From NCBI RefSeq assembly GCF_001469955.1, contig NZ_LOPU01000003.1, forward strand, positions 33,219 to 97,218: a DNA stretch of 64,000 nucleotides. The letters run 5' to 3'. The DNA is from Haloprofundus marisrubri. GTDB taxonomy: Archaea > Halobacteriota > Halobacteria > Halobacteriales > Haloferacaceae. The translations under genes and the position numbers were made by a program. Below the pieces are notes generated by a model that was given only the letters and a program-made list of their open reading frames with translations, made no database searches and had not been told where the DNA came from. This document shows, in pieces, positions 54,464 through 63,276 of this stretch. Position 1 is the first letter of the stretch, and each line of letters opens with the position of its first letter.

Positions 54464-55330
54464 ATGGACGAGCGAACCGAGGACGTCAATCGGGAGGCGG
54501 CAGCCACTGCACTCGGTGCGTTAGCCGACGAAGCACGTATCGACATCCTCCTCGCCCTCTGGCAGTCCGACTCGCTTGGGTTCGTCACGCTTCAAGAAGC
54601 GGCTGGATTCGACGACAGCGGGCGGTTCAACTACCACCTCGACAAACTCGTCGGGCGGTTCGTCGCAAAGACGGACGACGGGTATCAACTCACGCCCTCG
54701 GGAGCGAAGGCCGTCGACCTCGTTCTCGACGAGCGATTCGGTCCCACGCCACCATCTGTCGACCAGTCCGCGGGAGCGGACTGTCCACGCTGTGATACCG
54801 AACTCCGGGCACGCTACGAAGATGGTGACCTCAGCCTTTCGTGCCCCGACTGTGAGACCCTGGTCCACTACGGGTACTTCCCACCGCGTGGTCGGGTGAC
54901 GCGAAACGCCGACGATTTTCTCGACGCGTACTCACGACGTCTCTGGCGGGATTTCACGCTCGCCCATCGCGGAGTTTGCCCGCACTGTAGTGGCCGAACG
55001 GACACGCGTGTCGAACCGGACCCCGACTGGTACATTGGATACGCCGCCCAGAGTATCTGTACCGACTGTGGCGCCACCGCTGGTTCGACAATCGGACTCC
55101 GTCTTCTGGCCGACCCAGCAGTCGTCACCTTTCTCGATTCTCACGGTATCCGTGTCGACGAGCGCCGATTTTGGACCTTCGACTTCTGTCTCGACGACGG
55201 AGGAGTCAGGGTCGATTCGACGGACCCACTCCGGTATCTCGTTCCCATCGAAGCAGACGGTGAGATACTCGAAGTCACGGTCGACGAATCCGCGACAGTC
55301 GTCGAAACCGCGAGACGACGACCTCGGTAG
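54464..55330 (+). CDS. ArsR-like winged-helix regulator with zinc ribbons
   Basis: 288 residues from the ATG at 54464. Winged helix at about 10-85 (LGALADEARIDILLALWQSD, then RFNYHLDKLVGRFV). After it come four CxxC knuckles: CPRC and CPDC near 108-130, CPHC and CTDC near 181-208, giving two zinc ribbons. A C-terminal domain of about 75 residues may bind an effector. This regulator-plus-ribbon architecture is common in haloarchaea. The divergent GH13 gene could be a target (inference). Confidence 0.78.
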   Translation: MDERTEDVNREAAATALGALADEARIDILLALWQSDSLGFVTLQEAAGFDDSGRFNYHLDKLVGRFVAKTDDGYQLTPSGAKAVDLVLDERFGPTPPSVDQSAGADCPRCDTELRARYEDGDLSLSCPDCETLVHYGYFPPRGRVTRNADDFLDAYSRRLWRDFTLAHRGVCPHCSGRTDTRVEPDPDWYIGYAAQSICTDCGATAGSTIGLRLLADPAVVTFLDSHGIRVDERRFWTFDFCLDDGGVRVDSTDPLRYLVPIEADGEILEVTVDESATVVETARRRPR

Positions 55331-55395
55331 CGTCGATTCCGTAGTATGTGTGTGTGTGTGGCTTTCAACGAAAAGAGCAGTGACCGTTGTGGAAG

Positions 55396-55707
55396 TCAGC
55401 CACGCGAATGCAACGAGTACGCAATCAGCAGCACGCCGAGGAACTGAAACAGTCGCGTTACGAGTGTGAGCGGTTGCTGATACTGTAGCCCGAGAAGGCC
55501 TTCGTGGAGTAGAATAGACCCCACAAACGCGGTGGAGAATGCAACGGCCGTGAGGAGAAACAGGCCCAGAGAGAGCGCCTGCATCGTCCGACTGTCGTGG
55601 CGGCGGTAGCCGCGGTACGCTTGGTAGCCGACGTAGCCACCGACGAGCGTCGAGCCGAGCGCGAGTGCGACGATGGCCCAGTCGATGACGGCAGCCGCGG
55701 TAGTCAT
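55396..55707 (-). CDS. Small membrane protein of the haloarchaeal HTH/membrane pair (DUF7521-like)
   Basis: 103 residues with three hydrophobic helices (about 7-30, 43-66 and 80-100) and a basic loop YRGYRRHDSRTM after the first. One base separates its ATG from the stop of the winged-helix gene upstream (TGA G ATG), so the two are co-transcribed. Such regulator/membrane-protein pairs recur in haloarchaea; the membrane protein may sense a signal for the regulator. Function unknown. Confidence 0.7.
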   Translation of the reverse strand: MTTAAAVIDWAIVALALGSTLVGGYVGYQAYRGYRRHDSRTMQALSLGLFLLTAVAFSTAFVGSILLHEGLLGLQYQQPLTLVTRLFQFLGVLLIAYSLHSRG

Positions 55708-55708
55708 C

Positions 55709-56080
55709 TCACAGGTCCTCCCACATCTTCGTGAAGCGGTCGGCGGTGTCGCTTTCGCGTTCTCCGGGGAACGATTCCTCGTCGATGCGTGCTATGGAGG
55801 ATTCGAAGGAACCAGCGTCCAACTGGAGCGAGAACTCCGAGAGCGTGGCTGTGTACACGCTATAGTGATTGTTCTTGGTCCGAATCTTGGTCTGTTCGTC
55901 GAGAAGCCGGTGTGCTCGTAGCTGTTCCACCCGGCGGTAGACCGTCGGCTTGGACATCTCGCACTCGTCGGCAAGCTGTTGTGCTGACATCGGTTTGATA
56001 CTCGTCGCTGCGAGGATGTCCCGGGCGTACTCGTCGCTGAGGATATCGAGGACCTCACCCAGCGTCGGTTCATCGCTCAC
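55709..56080 (-). CDS. Winged-helix (ArsR-type) transcription regulator
   Basis: 123 residues. HTH at about 8-75: LGEVLDILSDEYARDILAATSIKPMSAQQLADECEMSKPTVYRRVEQLRAHRLL; after it a short beta-rich dimerisation tail and acidic C-terminus. No metal-binding Cys. First gene of a two-gene unit with the three-helix membrane protein. Confidence 0.82.
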   Translation of the reverse strand: MSDEPTLGEVLDILSDEYARDILAATSIKPMSAQQLADECEMSKPTVYRRVEQLRAHRLLDEQTKIRTKNNHYSVYTATLSEFSLQLDAGSFESSIARIDEESFPGERESDTADRFTKMWEDL

Positions 56081-56383
56081 GTTTCGGTTGGATGACTACT
56101 CGTCGAACTAATAGGCCCATGGGTTTCAAGCCCGGCCGGTCACGGGGACCGAATTGGGGCTAAAGTACGATAGGGCCGTCAGAGCAGTACGGCGATACTG
56201 TGGAGGGGTTAGTGCGTCAGGGGAGACTGCAATGGGGGCCGTCGTGCTGTCAGAAGGCACATCACGATACTGCTCATGACGGCAGTACGTCGGTTGGTCG
56301 GTAGACCCCATTGCATTCCAATCGATGAGCTATCGGATAATATAACGCGGCGACGAGTTTCTGACCCAGAAATTCGTCTACTT
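56081..56383. other. 303-base gap, no gene seen
   Basis: Upstream of the winged-helix gene and at the 3' end of the lipoprotein-sorting-like gene. A 61-codon minus-strand frame here is not credible. Confidence 0.45.
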
Positions 56384-57568
56384 TCACGTGTTACAACCGA
56401 CGGACTGGCCGATTTCGACCAGTCGGTCCGGTTCGAGGTCTGTTCCCCGGACGCTGTACCCGTAGCCGTTGCAGTCCCACGAGAGCGAGGTGGTCGGGCC
56501 GTAATCGAAGGCCGCCGGTTGACCGTCGATTGTCACATCGCGCTGGTCGGAGTCGATGCCGATAGTGCGGTTGAACTTTGCGACGGTGAGTTGTCGTCCG
56601 TCCGCAGCGTAGCGGAGTCCGACTCCATCGATACGGCCCGTCGTCTGCGTGGCGTAGACCAACTCGAACTCCGAAGGGATGGTCGGGTCCGGTACAGAAA
56701 GCGAACTCTGTGCTTTCAGGTCAGCGCGGCTTCGATACCACTCCGTGTTGGGGACGTTTGGTCGCTGTACGCTCGTGTCGGCGTTTCGCTCTGGTTGGAA
56801 CGTATCTGTCGAAATCGGTGTGTCGAACGTCACGTTGGTGTACGTCGTCGTCACCGAGCGCTGAGTACCGTTGTCGGTCCACGCCGTCTGTTTACGGAGC
56901 GGGTACAACCGTTCGGTGTCGACCCACAGTCGCTGTTCGTAGCGGTTACGACTCACCTCGTCTGTGGGTACGACGTCGAGTACGTACGCCTCACGCCCGC
57001 CGACAGAGTCGATTTCGACGAAATCGACGGTGTAGCTCCGATTCGCGTCTACTTGTGGAGCGATGCCCGTGTGTCGGGGCAAGACCGGCAGGGGTGACAC
57101 GCCGATAGACTGTGGCCGGCCTGCTTGGTCGGCCAGTTCGGCGGCGACGAACAGTCGCTGGAGTCGAGCGCCAGTTCGTGATTCCGCAGGCGAGTTCGAG
57201 AGTTGGATAGCGTCGATAGCGTTCTCCTCGGTGTCGTGGAGCCAGAGCGTCGAACCGTTCGAGACCTGGAGGTCGTACTGACGGGTTCCGGCGTCGTGGA
57301 AGCGAACCCGTTTCTTATCGCTCCCCGGAACGAGGGTGACAGTTGCCGCGTTCTCGGACGTGACGGTTCCGTTGGTTCGTATCAGGACCGTCTGCGTTCC
57401 AGTGAGGGTGTCGACGGCGCGGTACCGTTCGGTCACGTTCGCGTCGACTGACGGACTCGAATCCTCGAGCACACCCCCCGACCCCAAGAAAGCGATTGGG
57501 AGCGCAACGGCGAGGAGCAAAAACACGAGGAGTGTCCGTTGATTGAATCGGGATAGAAGTCTGGTCAT
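56384..57568 (-). CDS. LolA/RseB-like outer-membrane-lipoprotein-sorting family protein, membrane-anchored
   Basis: 394 residues. One N-terminal hydrophobic helix (LLVFLLLAVALPIAFLGSGG) anchors it outside the membrane or is cleaved. The rest is beta-rich with repeated strands: DTLTGTQTVLIRTNGTVTSEN, QYDLQVSNGSTLWLHDTEEN, then GREAYVLDVVPT and RLWVDTERLYPLRKQT, as in LolA/DUF2092-type half-barrels that hold lipid chains. Haloarchaea have no outer membrane, so the role may be carrying lipidated or hydrophobic compounds at the cell surface. Confidence 0.7.
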   Translation of the reverse strand: MTRLLSRFNQRTLLVFLLLAVALPIAFLGSGGVLEDSSPSVDANVTERYRAVDTLTGTQTVLIRTNGTVTSENAATVTLVPGSDKKRVRFHDAGTRQYDLQVSNGSTLWLHDTEENAIDAIQLSNSPAESRTGARLQRLFVAAELADQAGRPQSIGVSPLPVLPRHTGIAPQVDANRSYTVDFVEIDSVGGREAYVLDVVPTDEVSRNRYEQRLWVDTERLYPLRKQTAWTDNGTQRSVTTTYTNVTFDTPISTDTFQPERNADTSVQRPNVPNTEWYRSRADLKAQSSLSVPDPTIPSEFELVYATQTTGRIDGVGLRYAADGRQLTVAKFNRTIGIDSDQRDVTIDGQPAAFDYGPTTSLSWDCNGYGYSVRGTDLEPDRLVEIGQSVGCNT

Positions 57569-57839
57569 GCTGGTTGAACGCTGGGCCGTAGTTCGATTGC
57601 GTGTCGGATAGCAGGTGGTTAAATACTTCCGGACATTCTGCGTTCAAATTCAACAAAGAACGTTGACATTTGGCCCAGAACATCCAGCTCTACAGAAGCC
57701 GCTCACCTTGTACTGCAATCGGTTATCGATGAGAATCAGAATCGAGACAACCGAAAGAAACAGCGATATGAGACACACGGGCAGCAGTCGCCGTGCCCAC
57801 AGCGCGCCTCAACTACCCATTGGTGTTATTCCAAGGTAG

Positions 57840-58850
57840 TCACTCAGCCACTCGGACGACCTGTTTGCCGATGTTGTCGCCCGAGAACAGGCCGAGGAAC
57901 GCGTCTGGTGCATTCTCCAACCCATCGACGACTGTCTCGCGGTGGGCTATCTCGCCGTTCGCCACCCACTGTGCGAGTTGTTCGCTTGCGGTTCCGAACC
58001 GAGTCGCGTAGTCGCCTACGAGAAGTCCTTGGACTTTCGCACGCGGGGCGATGAGCAACGGCAGCTTTCGAGGGCCTGTCGGAACGTCCTCGTCGTTGTA
58101 GTGGGCAATCTGTCCACACACTGCGACCCGGGCATCGAGGTTCAGTTTCGTGAACACGGCATCCGTAATCGGGCCGCCGACGTTGTCGAAGTAGACGTCG
58201 ACGCCCTCCGGTGCAACATCGTCCAGTGCCGCCCCGTAGTCGTCGGTGTCCTTGTAGTTGATTGCAGCGTCGAATCCGAGGTCGTCCGTAAGCCACTGCG
58301 TTTTCTCGTCTGACCCGGCGAATCCGACGACGTAACAACCGTTCAGTTTGGCGATTTGACCGACGACCGACCCAACTGCACCCGCCGCCCCGGAGACGAC
58401 GACGGTGTCTCCGGGCTTGGGTTCGCCGACATCGAGCAAACCGAAGTACGCCGTCCGTCCCGGCATCCCGAGGACACCGAGATAGGCCGGGAGGTCGGCA
58501 ACCTCGGGGTCGACGGGGGCGACGTCGTCCGCGTCGACGACACTGTACTCCGACCACGTTCCTTGTCCGGTGACGAAGTCGCCCGCGTCGTACTGTTCGC
58601 TCTTGCTCTCGACGACTTCACCGACGATTCCACCTTTCAGTACGTCTCCAACGTCCCACGGTTCTGCGTACGACTCGGTGTCTCGCATTCGACCGCGCAT
58701 GTACGGGTCTACGGAGAGATACCCGACGCGGACGAGAAGGTCACCGGCATCGGGGTCCGGAACGGGTTCCTCTCTGAGTTCGAAGCTGTCCGCATCCGGT
58801 TCTCCGTCCGGTCGCTCCGCGAAATACCAACTCCGGTTTGAGTCTTCCAC
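57840..58850 (-). CDS. Zinc-free NADP-dependent MDR oxidoreductase (CurA/LTB4DH type)
   Basis: 336 residues. Catalytic N-terminal domain has VGYLSVDPYMRGRM, the Rossmann fold is marked by SGAAGAVGSVVGQIAKLNGCYVVG, and YFDNVGG and the ending LFSGDNIGKQVVRV are typical of the quinone oxidoreductase/leukotriene B4 dehydrogenase branch. Members reduce the double bond of enals and enones with NADPH, protecting against reactive aldehydes. No zinc ligands. Single gene. Confidence 0.9.
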   Translation of the reverse strand: MEDSNRSWYFAERPDGEPDADSFELREEPVPDPDAGDLLVRVGYLSVDPYMRGRMRDTESYAEPWDVGDVLKGGIVGEVVESKSEQYDAGDFVTGQGTWSEYSVVDADDVAPVDPEVADLPAYLGVLGMPGRTAYFGLLDVGEPKPGDTVVVSGAAGAVGSVVGQIAKLNGCYVVGFAGSDEKTQWLTDDLGFDAAINYKDTDDYGAALDDVAPEGVDVYFDNVGGPITDAVFTKLNLDARVAVCGQIAHYNDEDVPTGPRKLPLLIAPRAKVQGLLVGDYATRFGTASEQLAQWVANGEIAHRETVVDGLENAPDAFLGLFSGDNIGKQVVRVAE

Positions 58851-59263
58851 GTTCTATCTCGGGCGATTTTCGTCAATGAGGCTTCTGAAAGCGGTGGGCT
58901 TGGCTGACACCGAAAGCAACCGATGTTTTCGGTTTTCCCGGTCAAGACGTGAAGCATCTCGGCGACGGCGGACAACCGTAACTCAATCGACAGAGCGATA
59001 CAGTGGCGGGATTCGAGAAATGAGAATCGACTGATGCGATTCGGGAGTCAAAGAGGAGAGCCGCCGATGCAGAACGCATGGACGACCACTCCACCCTCAA
59101 GTTGCACCCGGAAACGCCACAGTTGGGCGCGTATATCACACTGTACATCCTGATTGTATAACTACCGGGATGAGTCCGTCCGCCGGGTTCGTCGATGAAG
59201 TCACCGGCCTCGGATTCGCTCGTACAGAGAAAATTTGGCAACTGAACTTTTCTGTCACTGTCA
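58851..59263. other. 413-base gap with hairpin, no gene seen
   Basis: ACCGAAA-N11-TTTCGGT followed by TTTTCCC occurs near 58910-58940. A 28-codon plus-strand frame beginning MDDHSTLKLHPE has no support. The region is upstream of the MDR gene and downstream of the membrane-anchored hydrolase. Confidence 0.4.
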
Positions 59264-60022
59264 CTAGATGGCGTCGGCAGTCTCAGCAGGCGACGAGTGG
59301 TTTCTCAGCCACGGGACGAGAACGTCAGCGAGTCGCTGATGTGCGTCGTCGTACGAGAGCGATGCAGGTGAGTCTCCACGCTGTCCTCGGTACGAACCGA
59401 ACTGTGTGTGGTTCATCCCCTCGATTTCGTAGACCGTCGCTTCCGGCGGTAATCGACTCTTCGCCTCCCGGTAGTTCTCACGGTTCAGCACCGTATCCGC
59501 GCTTCCGGTGACGCTGAGGGCAGCAAACGACTCGTTTCGTACGTCCACGTTGCAGTACGACGCGAACAAGACGAGTCCGTCGACGTCCTGTGAATCTGCG
59601 TACTGGCAGGCGGCAACACCGCCGAGCGAGTGACCACCGACGAACCATGTGTCGATACCGGGGCGTTGCGTCCGAATGCCCTCGGCCGCATCGGTGTCGA
59701 GGAGCGCAATATTGAGCGGCACCTCCGGGATAAACACCGTGACGTTCGTCCGCGCCACCACTGGTGCGAACGTGCTGTAATAAGCGTCAGGAGCGACGCG
59801 TCCCCCAGGGTAGAACACGAGCCCGACAGTGGAGTTGGTCTCCTCCGGGGCGAGGACGTGTACGCCGTCTTCGGTCGTAACCGATACCCGGGAGTCATCC
59901 ACGACTTGCTGGACCGACGACTGCGGTCCGTGATACGGCGTCGAAAAGTAGGCTACAATACCGGCGCTACCGACGATGAATACCACAAACACGACTGCAA
60001 CTCCTCGCTTCCACCAACTCAT
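59264..60022 (-). CDS. Membrane-anchored alpha/beta-hydrolase
   Basis: 252 residues. N-terminal helix (VAVVFVVFIVGSAGIVAYF) anchors it with the enzyme outside. Triad candidates: nucleophile in FVGGHSLGGVAA (GHSLG), Asp in SVTGSADTVL and His in EGMNHTQFG. The dienelactone-hydrolase-like fold with YPGGRVAPDAYYSTFAPVVA is the alpha/beta-hydrolase_5 type. Substrate unknown; outside location suggests an esterase or peptidase on extracellular material. Confidence 0.8.
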   Translation of the reverse strand: MSWWKRGVAVVFVVFIVGSAGIVAYFSTPYHGPQSSVQQVVDDSRVSVTTEDGVHVLAPEETNSTVGLVFYPGGRVAPDAYYSTFAPVVARTNVTVFIPEVPLNIALLDTDAAEGIRTQRPGIDTWFVGGHSLGGVAACQYADSQDVDGLVLFASYCNVDVRNESFAALSVTGSADTVLNRENYREAKSRLPPEATVYEIEGMNHTQFGSYRGQRGDSPASLSYDDAHQRLADVLVPWLRNHSSPAETADAI

Positions 60023-60302
60023 GTTCAGAACAGTGTACCACGCAGATAATCAACGTTTGTTCGGCGAGCGACACTCGCCACACACGTGGTCTCGAATTGC
60101 GTGACAGCCCCTGACTGTTCTCTGCTTACGAACGATACGCCTGCCACAGTCGAGCAAGCTGAGACACAGTCGTCCGACAGCAGACGAATGCGGTCACAGC
60201 CAGTTCAGCAAAGAGGCCAGCTACTCACGACCGAATCGGTGGCGTCACCGTTCTCGTGACGGCATTCGACATCTCGGGAGTACGAAGTTGGGATGGATTG
60301 TA

Positions 60303-60716
60303 TTATCCGTCAACAGTGATGATCCCGTTGTCACTGACCGTTACCTGGTATCCACAGTATGGGAACCGAATATCGTACTGTAACTTCGTGCTTTCGTCGG
60401 AGACTGCCTCGAATATGTCGGGGTCGATTACGTCGAAAAGGACGGGAAGGTCCTGTGCATCGACTCCTTTCTTTTCTGCAACGGTCTCAATCACTGACGT
60501 GAGAATATGTCCGCTATTTTCGATACGAGTAGTCGAGCGACTGTCGACGCTGGTTATCTCTACCTCCCAGATTTGGTCGTCTCCCCAAGAGACTTCCCAG
60601 TGGCCTCGAATATCGACGGCGTTCGATTCGGACTCCGAAACGAGGTCAGAGAGTGCCGCCTGAAAACCACTTTGAGAAGCGACCGTATCACACACTGACT
60701 CACTCTGCTCGGCCAT
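60303..60716 (-). CDS. HalOD1 output-domain protein
   Basis: 137 residues. The first 60 are variable; the last 70 form the halobacterial output domain 1: VIETVAEKKGVDAQDLPVLFDVIDPD, then YDIRFPYCGYQVTVSDNGIITV. HalOD1 occurs at the ends of haloarchaeal signalling proteins or alone; its output is not known. Directly downstream of an HTH-10 regulator on the same strand with 42 bases between, so they are probably linked. Confidence 0.8.
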   Translation of the reverse strand: MAEQSESVCDTVASQSGFQAALSDLVSESESNAVDIRGHWEVSWGDDQIWEVEITSVDSRSTTRIENSGHILTSVIETVAEKKGVDAQDLPVLFDVIDPDIFEAVSDESTKLQYDIRFPYCGYQVTVSDNGIITVDG

Positions 60717-60758
60717 GTAATCATTATCCAGACGGACCGACCTAACTACTACATCTGA

Positions 60759-61679
60759 CTAGTCAGGATTCGGATTTTCGTCTCCTCGAAGCATACAGGT
60801 GATAACAGTTTCTTCTGCAGAACGAAGATGTTCGTGAAATGTCTGCTTTGTGATTCCCATACTCGCCGCAATCTGTTCGCCCGTACTCGTCTTTGGAGTC
60901 GAGAAGTACCCGGCGTAGTATGCAGATTGGAGAGCAATCCACTGACGCGGAGATAGTACGTCTTCGATAAGCTGGCGGAACAAGCGAGGTGTGTAAACCA
61001 AGCGCTTCGAGACGAGTTCTAAATCGGGGTAAATATCCTCCACTGAATCGAGAATCGAAGATGGGTCGACCGAGTACGGCAGTGCTGCATCGATGGTGAT
61101 CGTACCGTCTTTGATTACCGCCGATTTCAGACGGCCACCGAGTTCTTCGAAGATAGCTAATAGCGAATCGTTCGACCCGACAACCTCGACTCGACAGGAG
61201 TCTGCGTGAGTGCTGAGTAAACGCCCGCCCAAATTAGTCGAGTAATGCTGTTCTATCTCCAGTAGGTCCTTTGGAGAGATTCCACTTGCATTCCAGTACT
61301 GAAGATGAGTCTCCCCGTCGAGGCGAACGATTCCGTCAACGACTACCTCCGTGTCCTCGCTTCCAGCGTCTAGCAGTGGCTTTGCGATTTTTGCTGACCG
61401 AAAGACGAACTCCCAGGTTGGTGTTGCGACGATTTGCGCATCCGCTCCGACTGCGGCAGTCTCTCTGGACACCGTGCCTTTGGGTGGTTTCCAAAACACA
61501 CGGCCGCTTGCACCGACCTTTTTCGACCGAAGCAGTCCCTCTTTCACCATCGCAACCAGTTTTTTGAGCGCAGTCCGACGAGCGCACCCGATACTATCTG
61601 CGACTTCAGCCGATGTCAACGGTTCATATGGGTCAGGCAGCTGAGTAAACACATCGGTGATTTTGTCGAAGCTAGTCAT
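60759..61679 (-). CDS. HTH-10 (Bat-type) regulator with N-terminal winged helix
   Basis: 306 residues from the ATG at 61679. N-terminal winged helix at about 10-68 (EVADSIGCARRTALKKLVAMVKEGLLRSKKVG); middle domain of unknown fold (about 85-215) with GGRLLSTHAD; HTH-10 near 240-295 (LSPRQWIALQSAYYAGYF and GEQIAASMGITKQTFHEHLRSAEE). It has two DNA-binding domains and no PAS or GAF sensor, unlike the large Bat-like protein at 16180. HalOD1 protein follows downstream. Confidence 0.82.
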   Translation of the reverse strand: MTSFDKITDVFTQLPDPYEPLTSAEVADSIGCARRTALKKLVAMVKEGLLRSKKVGASGRVFWKPPKGTVSRETAAVGADAQIVATPTWEFVFRSAKIAKPLLDAGSEDTEVVVDGIVRLDGETHLQYWNASGISPKDLLEIEQHYSTNLGGRLLSTHADSCRVEVVGSNDSLLAIFEELGGRLKSAVIKDGTITIDAALPYSVDPSSILDSVEDIYPDLELVSKRLVYTPRLFRQLIEDVLSPRQWIALQSAYYAGYFSTPKTSTGEQIAASMGITKQTFHEHLRSAEETVITCMLRGDENPNPD

Positions 61680-61774
61680 CGGGCCCGTCTCTCTCATACG
61701 AGACCGGGGGCAAGCCACGGATTTAGCAATTCCGCCGGCGGCACGAGCCAATCAGAGACCCGACCAGATGACAG

Positions 61775-62812
61775 TTAGACACGAACACGGGGATTTAGTC
61801 CAATGCCCTCTGCTAAGAGTTCGTGTGACCGGAGTCCGGTTTCGTGGTCGTCGACGACGTGTTGAATCATCAGTTCGTCCACACCAACACGGTCGGATAG
61901 TTGCGCTAACAGCCCTGCGAGGGTTTCGGGGCTACCGGAAATCGCGCGGGGCCATTCCCCGTCATCCAGCGTTGCAGGCGTCGGCTCGGGAACGCCACCG
62001 AGTTCATCGATAGCCTCCTCCACCGTCGGTCTCGTCCCGACCACTCCACGCTGGAGTCGCTGGAACGACGCTTCGGCCACCGCTCGCTGTCGTGCTGCCT
62101 CTTCGTCAGTCGGGGCGCAGACCGCATTTACTGCAACTACTCCCTTCGGTTCCTCGACGCTCCCTGCTAACTTCGACGGCGTGAACTGACTGCGATACTC
62201 CTCGAACGCCTGAGTCGCAAACTGCGGGCGTATGAACGCGGCAAAGCAGTACCGAAGCCCGAGTTTCCCGGCGAGCGCAGCGCTCGATGGACTCGACCCA
62301 AGCACCCACGGTGTGGGCGGTCCCTCGCTGGAGGATGGTATTTGCAACTTGCCGTACGGATGTCCGCCCGGATACTGGTCGTACAGGTGGTTGACGACAG
62401 CCTCAATTTTCTCGGCGTGGTCCTCGTCGGGATTCTCGACGTAGCGGTCGGTTCCGAGCGCTCGGTCAGCCGCTGGTGACCCGTTCGCACGTCCGAGCCC
62501 AGCATCGATACGTCCCGGTGCGAGCGCGTCCAGCGCACCGAACTGTTCGGCGACCTTGAACGGACTGTAATGATTCAACAGTACTGCTCCCGACCCGAGT
62601 CGAATCGACTCGGTTTCGCCGGCGAGTCGTCCGAGCAGTACTTCCGGTGTCGTCCCCGCAAGCGTGTCGGCCATTCCGTGGTGTTCGGCCACCCAGAACC
62701 GAGAGTATCCGAGTTTCTCGGCCTGCTTGGCCGTCTCTACGGTGTTTTCGTACGCCTCTGTCGCAGTGCCGCCGCGGGGGACCGGGGACAAATCGACGAT
62801 AGAAAGTTCCAC
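61775..62812 (-). CDS. LLM-class flavin-dependent oxidoreductase (luciferase-like monooxygenase)
   Basis: 345 residues from GTG at 62812. Bacterial-luciferase fold: LSIVDLSPV at the start, YSRFWVAEHHG, AGTTPEVLLGRLAGETESIRLGSGAVLLNHYSPFKVAEQF, and GLGRANG. C-terminal phosphate-binding segment ISGSPETLAGLLAQL. The group (MsnO8-like) uses FMN or F420 and is of unknown substrate in most haloarchaea. Alternative starts up to 62887 would add a cysteine-rich tail that is not family-like. Confidence 0.85.
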   Translation of the reverse strand: MELSIVDLSPVPRGGTATEAYENTVETAKQAEKLGYSRFWVAEHHGMADTLAGTTPEVLLGRLAGETESIRLGSGAVLLNHYSPFKVAEQFGALDALAPGRIDAGLGRANGSPAADRALGTDRYVENPDEDHAEKIEAVVNHLYDQYPGGHPYGKLQIPSSSEGPPTPWVLGSSPSSAALAGKLGLRYCFAAFIRPQFATQAFEEYRSQFTPSKLAGSVEEPKGVVAVNAVCAPTDEEAARQRAVAEASFQRLQRGVVGTRPTVEEAIDELGGVPEPTPATLDDGEWPRAISGSPETLAGLLAQLSDRVGVDELMIQHVVDDHETGLRSHELLAEGIGLNPRVRV

Positions 62813-62978
62813 GTTTGGCCTCGACGATTGCGAGGAATAACACTTACCACTCACCAACCGTTTGCCGGCAGTCTGCACAGCACACAAATCCGTGGCAACC
62901 TTAGCCGTTCTGTAACTGGCCTCTACCGCTACGCATCTCGATTTTCTCGGGGGACCTCACGGAAATGAATTCAGTGAA

Positions 62979-63007
62979 TGAACACCGTGAACACATGTAA
63001 TGAACAC
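62979..63007. repeat. Three TGAACAC repeats upstream of the LLM oxidoreductase
   Basis: Copies at 62979-62985, 62988-62994 and 63001-63007. They lie 165-195 bases before the oxidoreductase start, in the gap holding nothing else. Possible binding-site cluster, weak. Confidence 0.3.
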
Positions 63008-63075
63008 GCTAAAGAGACACCGACCGGCCGGACCATCTTCCAGCAAGGAGGGAATCCGACACTTTCCCGAACTAA

Positions 63076-63222
63076 CTATTCCTCGTCGCTCGGTTGGGAC
63101 TCCAACGTGCGTTGCGCCTTCAGTAGCATACCCTTCCATGTGAACCCGTAGTGGTCTTTCGTCTCTTTCAACGACTCGTACTGCTCCTCGTTATCGAACT
63201 CAATTTTCACGTACTTCGTCAT
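63076..63222 (-). CDS. 48-residue ribbon-helix-helix-like protein, divergent from tnpB
   Basis: Short gene found by direct translation. ATG at 63222, stop TAG at 63076-63078. The protein starts MTKYVKIEFDNEEQYESL (a strand then a helix), continues LKETKDHYGFTWKGMLLKA (turn and second helix) and ends in an acidic tail. Strand-helix-helix of this size is the shape of MetJ/Arc-type DNA-binding proteins. Fifty-four bases separate its start from the tnpB start, so both may share a control region. Function unknown; a repressor of tnpB is possible. Confidence 0.7.
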   Translation of the reverse strand: MTKYVKIEFDNEEQYESLKETKDHYGFTWKGMLLKAQRTLESQPSDEE

Positions 63223-63276
63223 GCTCTGTGTTACGTATTAGTTACTCTTAAGTGTGTATGATTCGTACAGAGTATT

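Noticed and set aside
59090..59165. 28-codon plus-strand frame MDDHSTLKLHPE...
   Set aside because: Too short, no ribosome binding site or homologue in mind; noted only because it lies in an empty gap.
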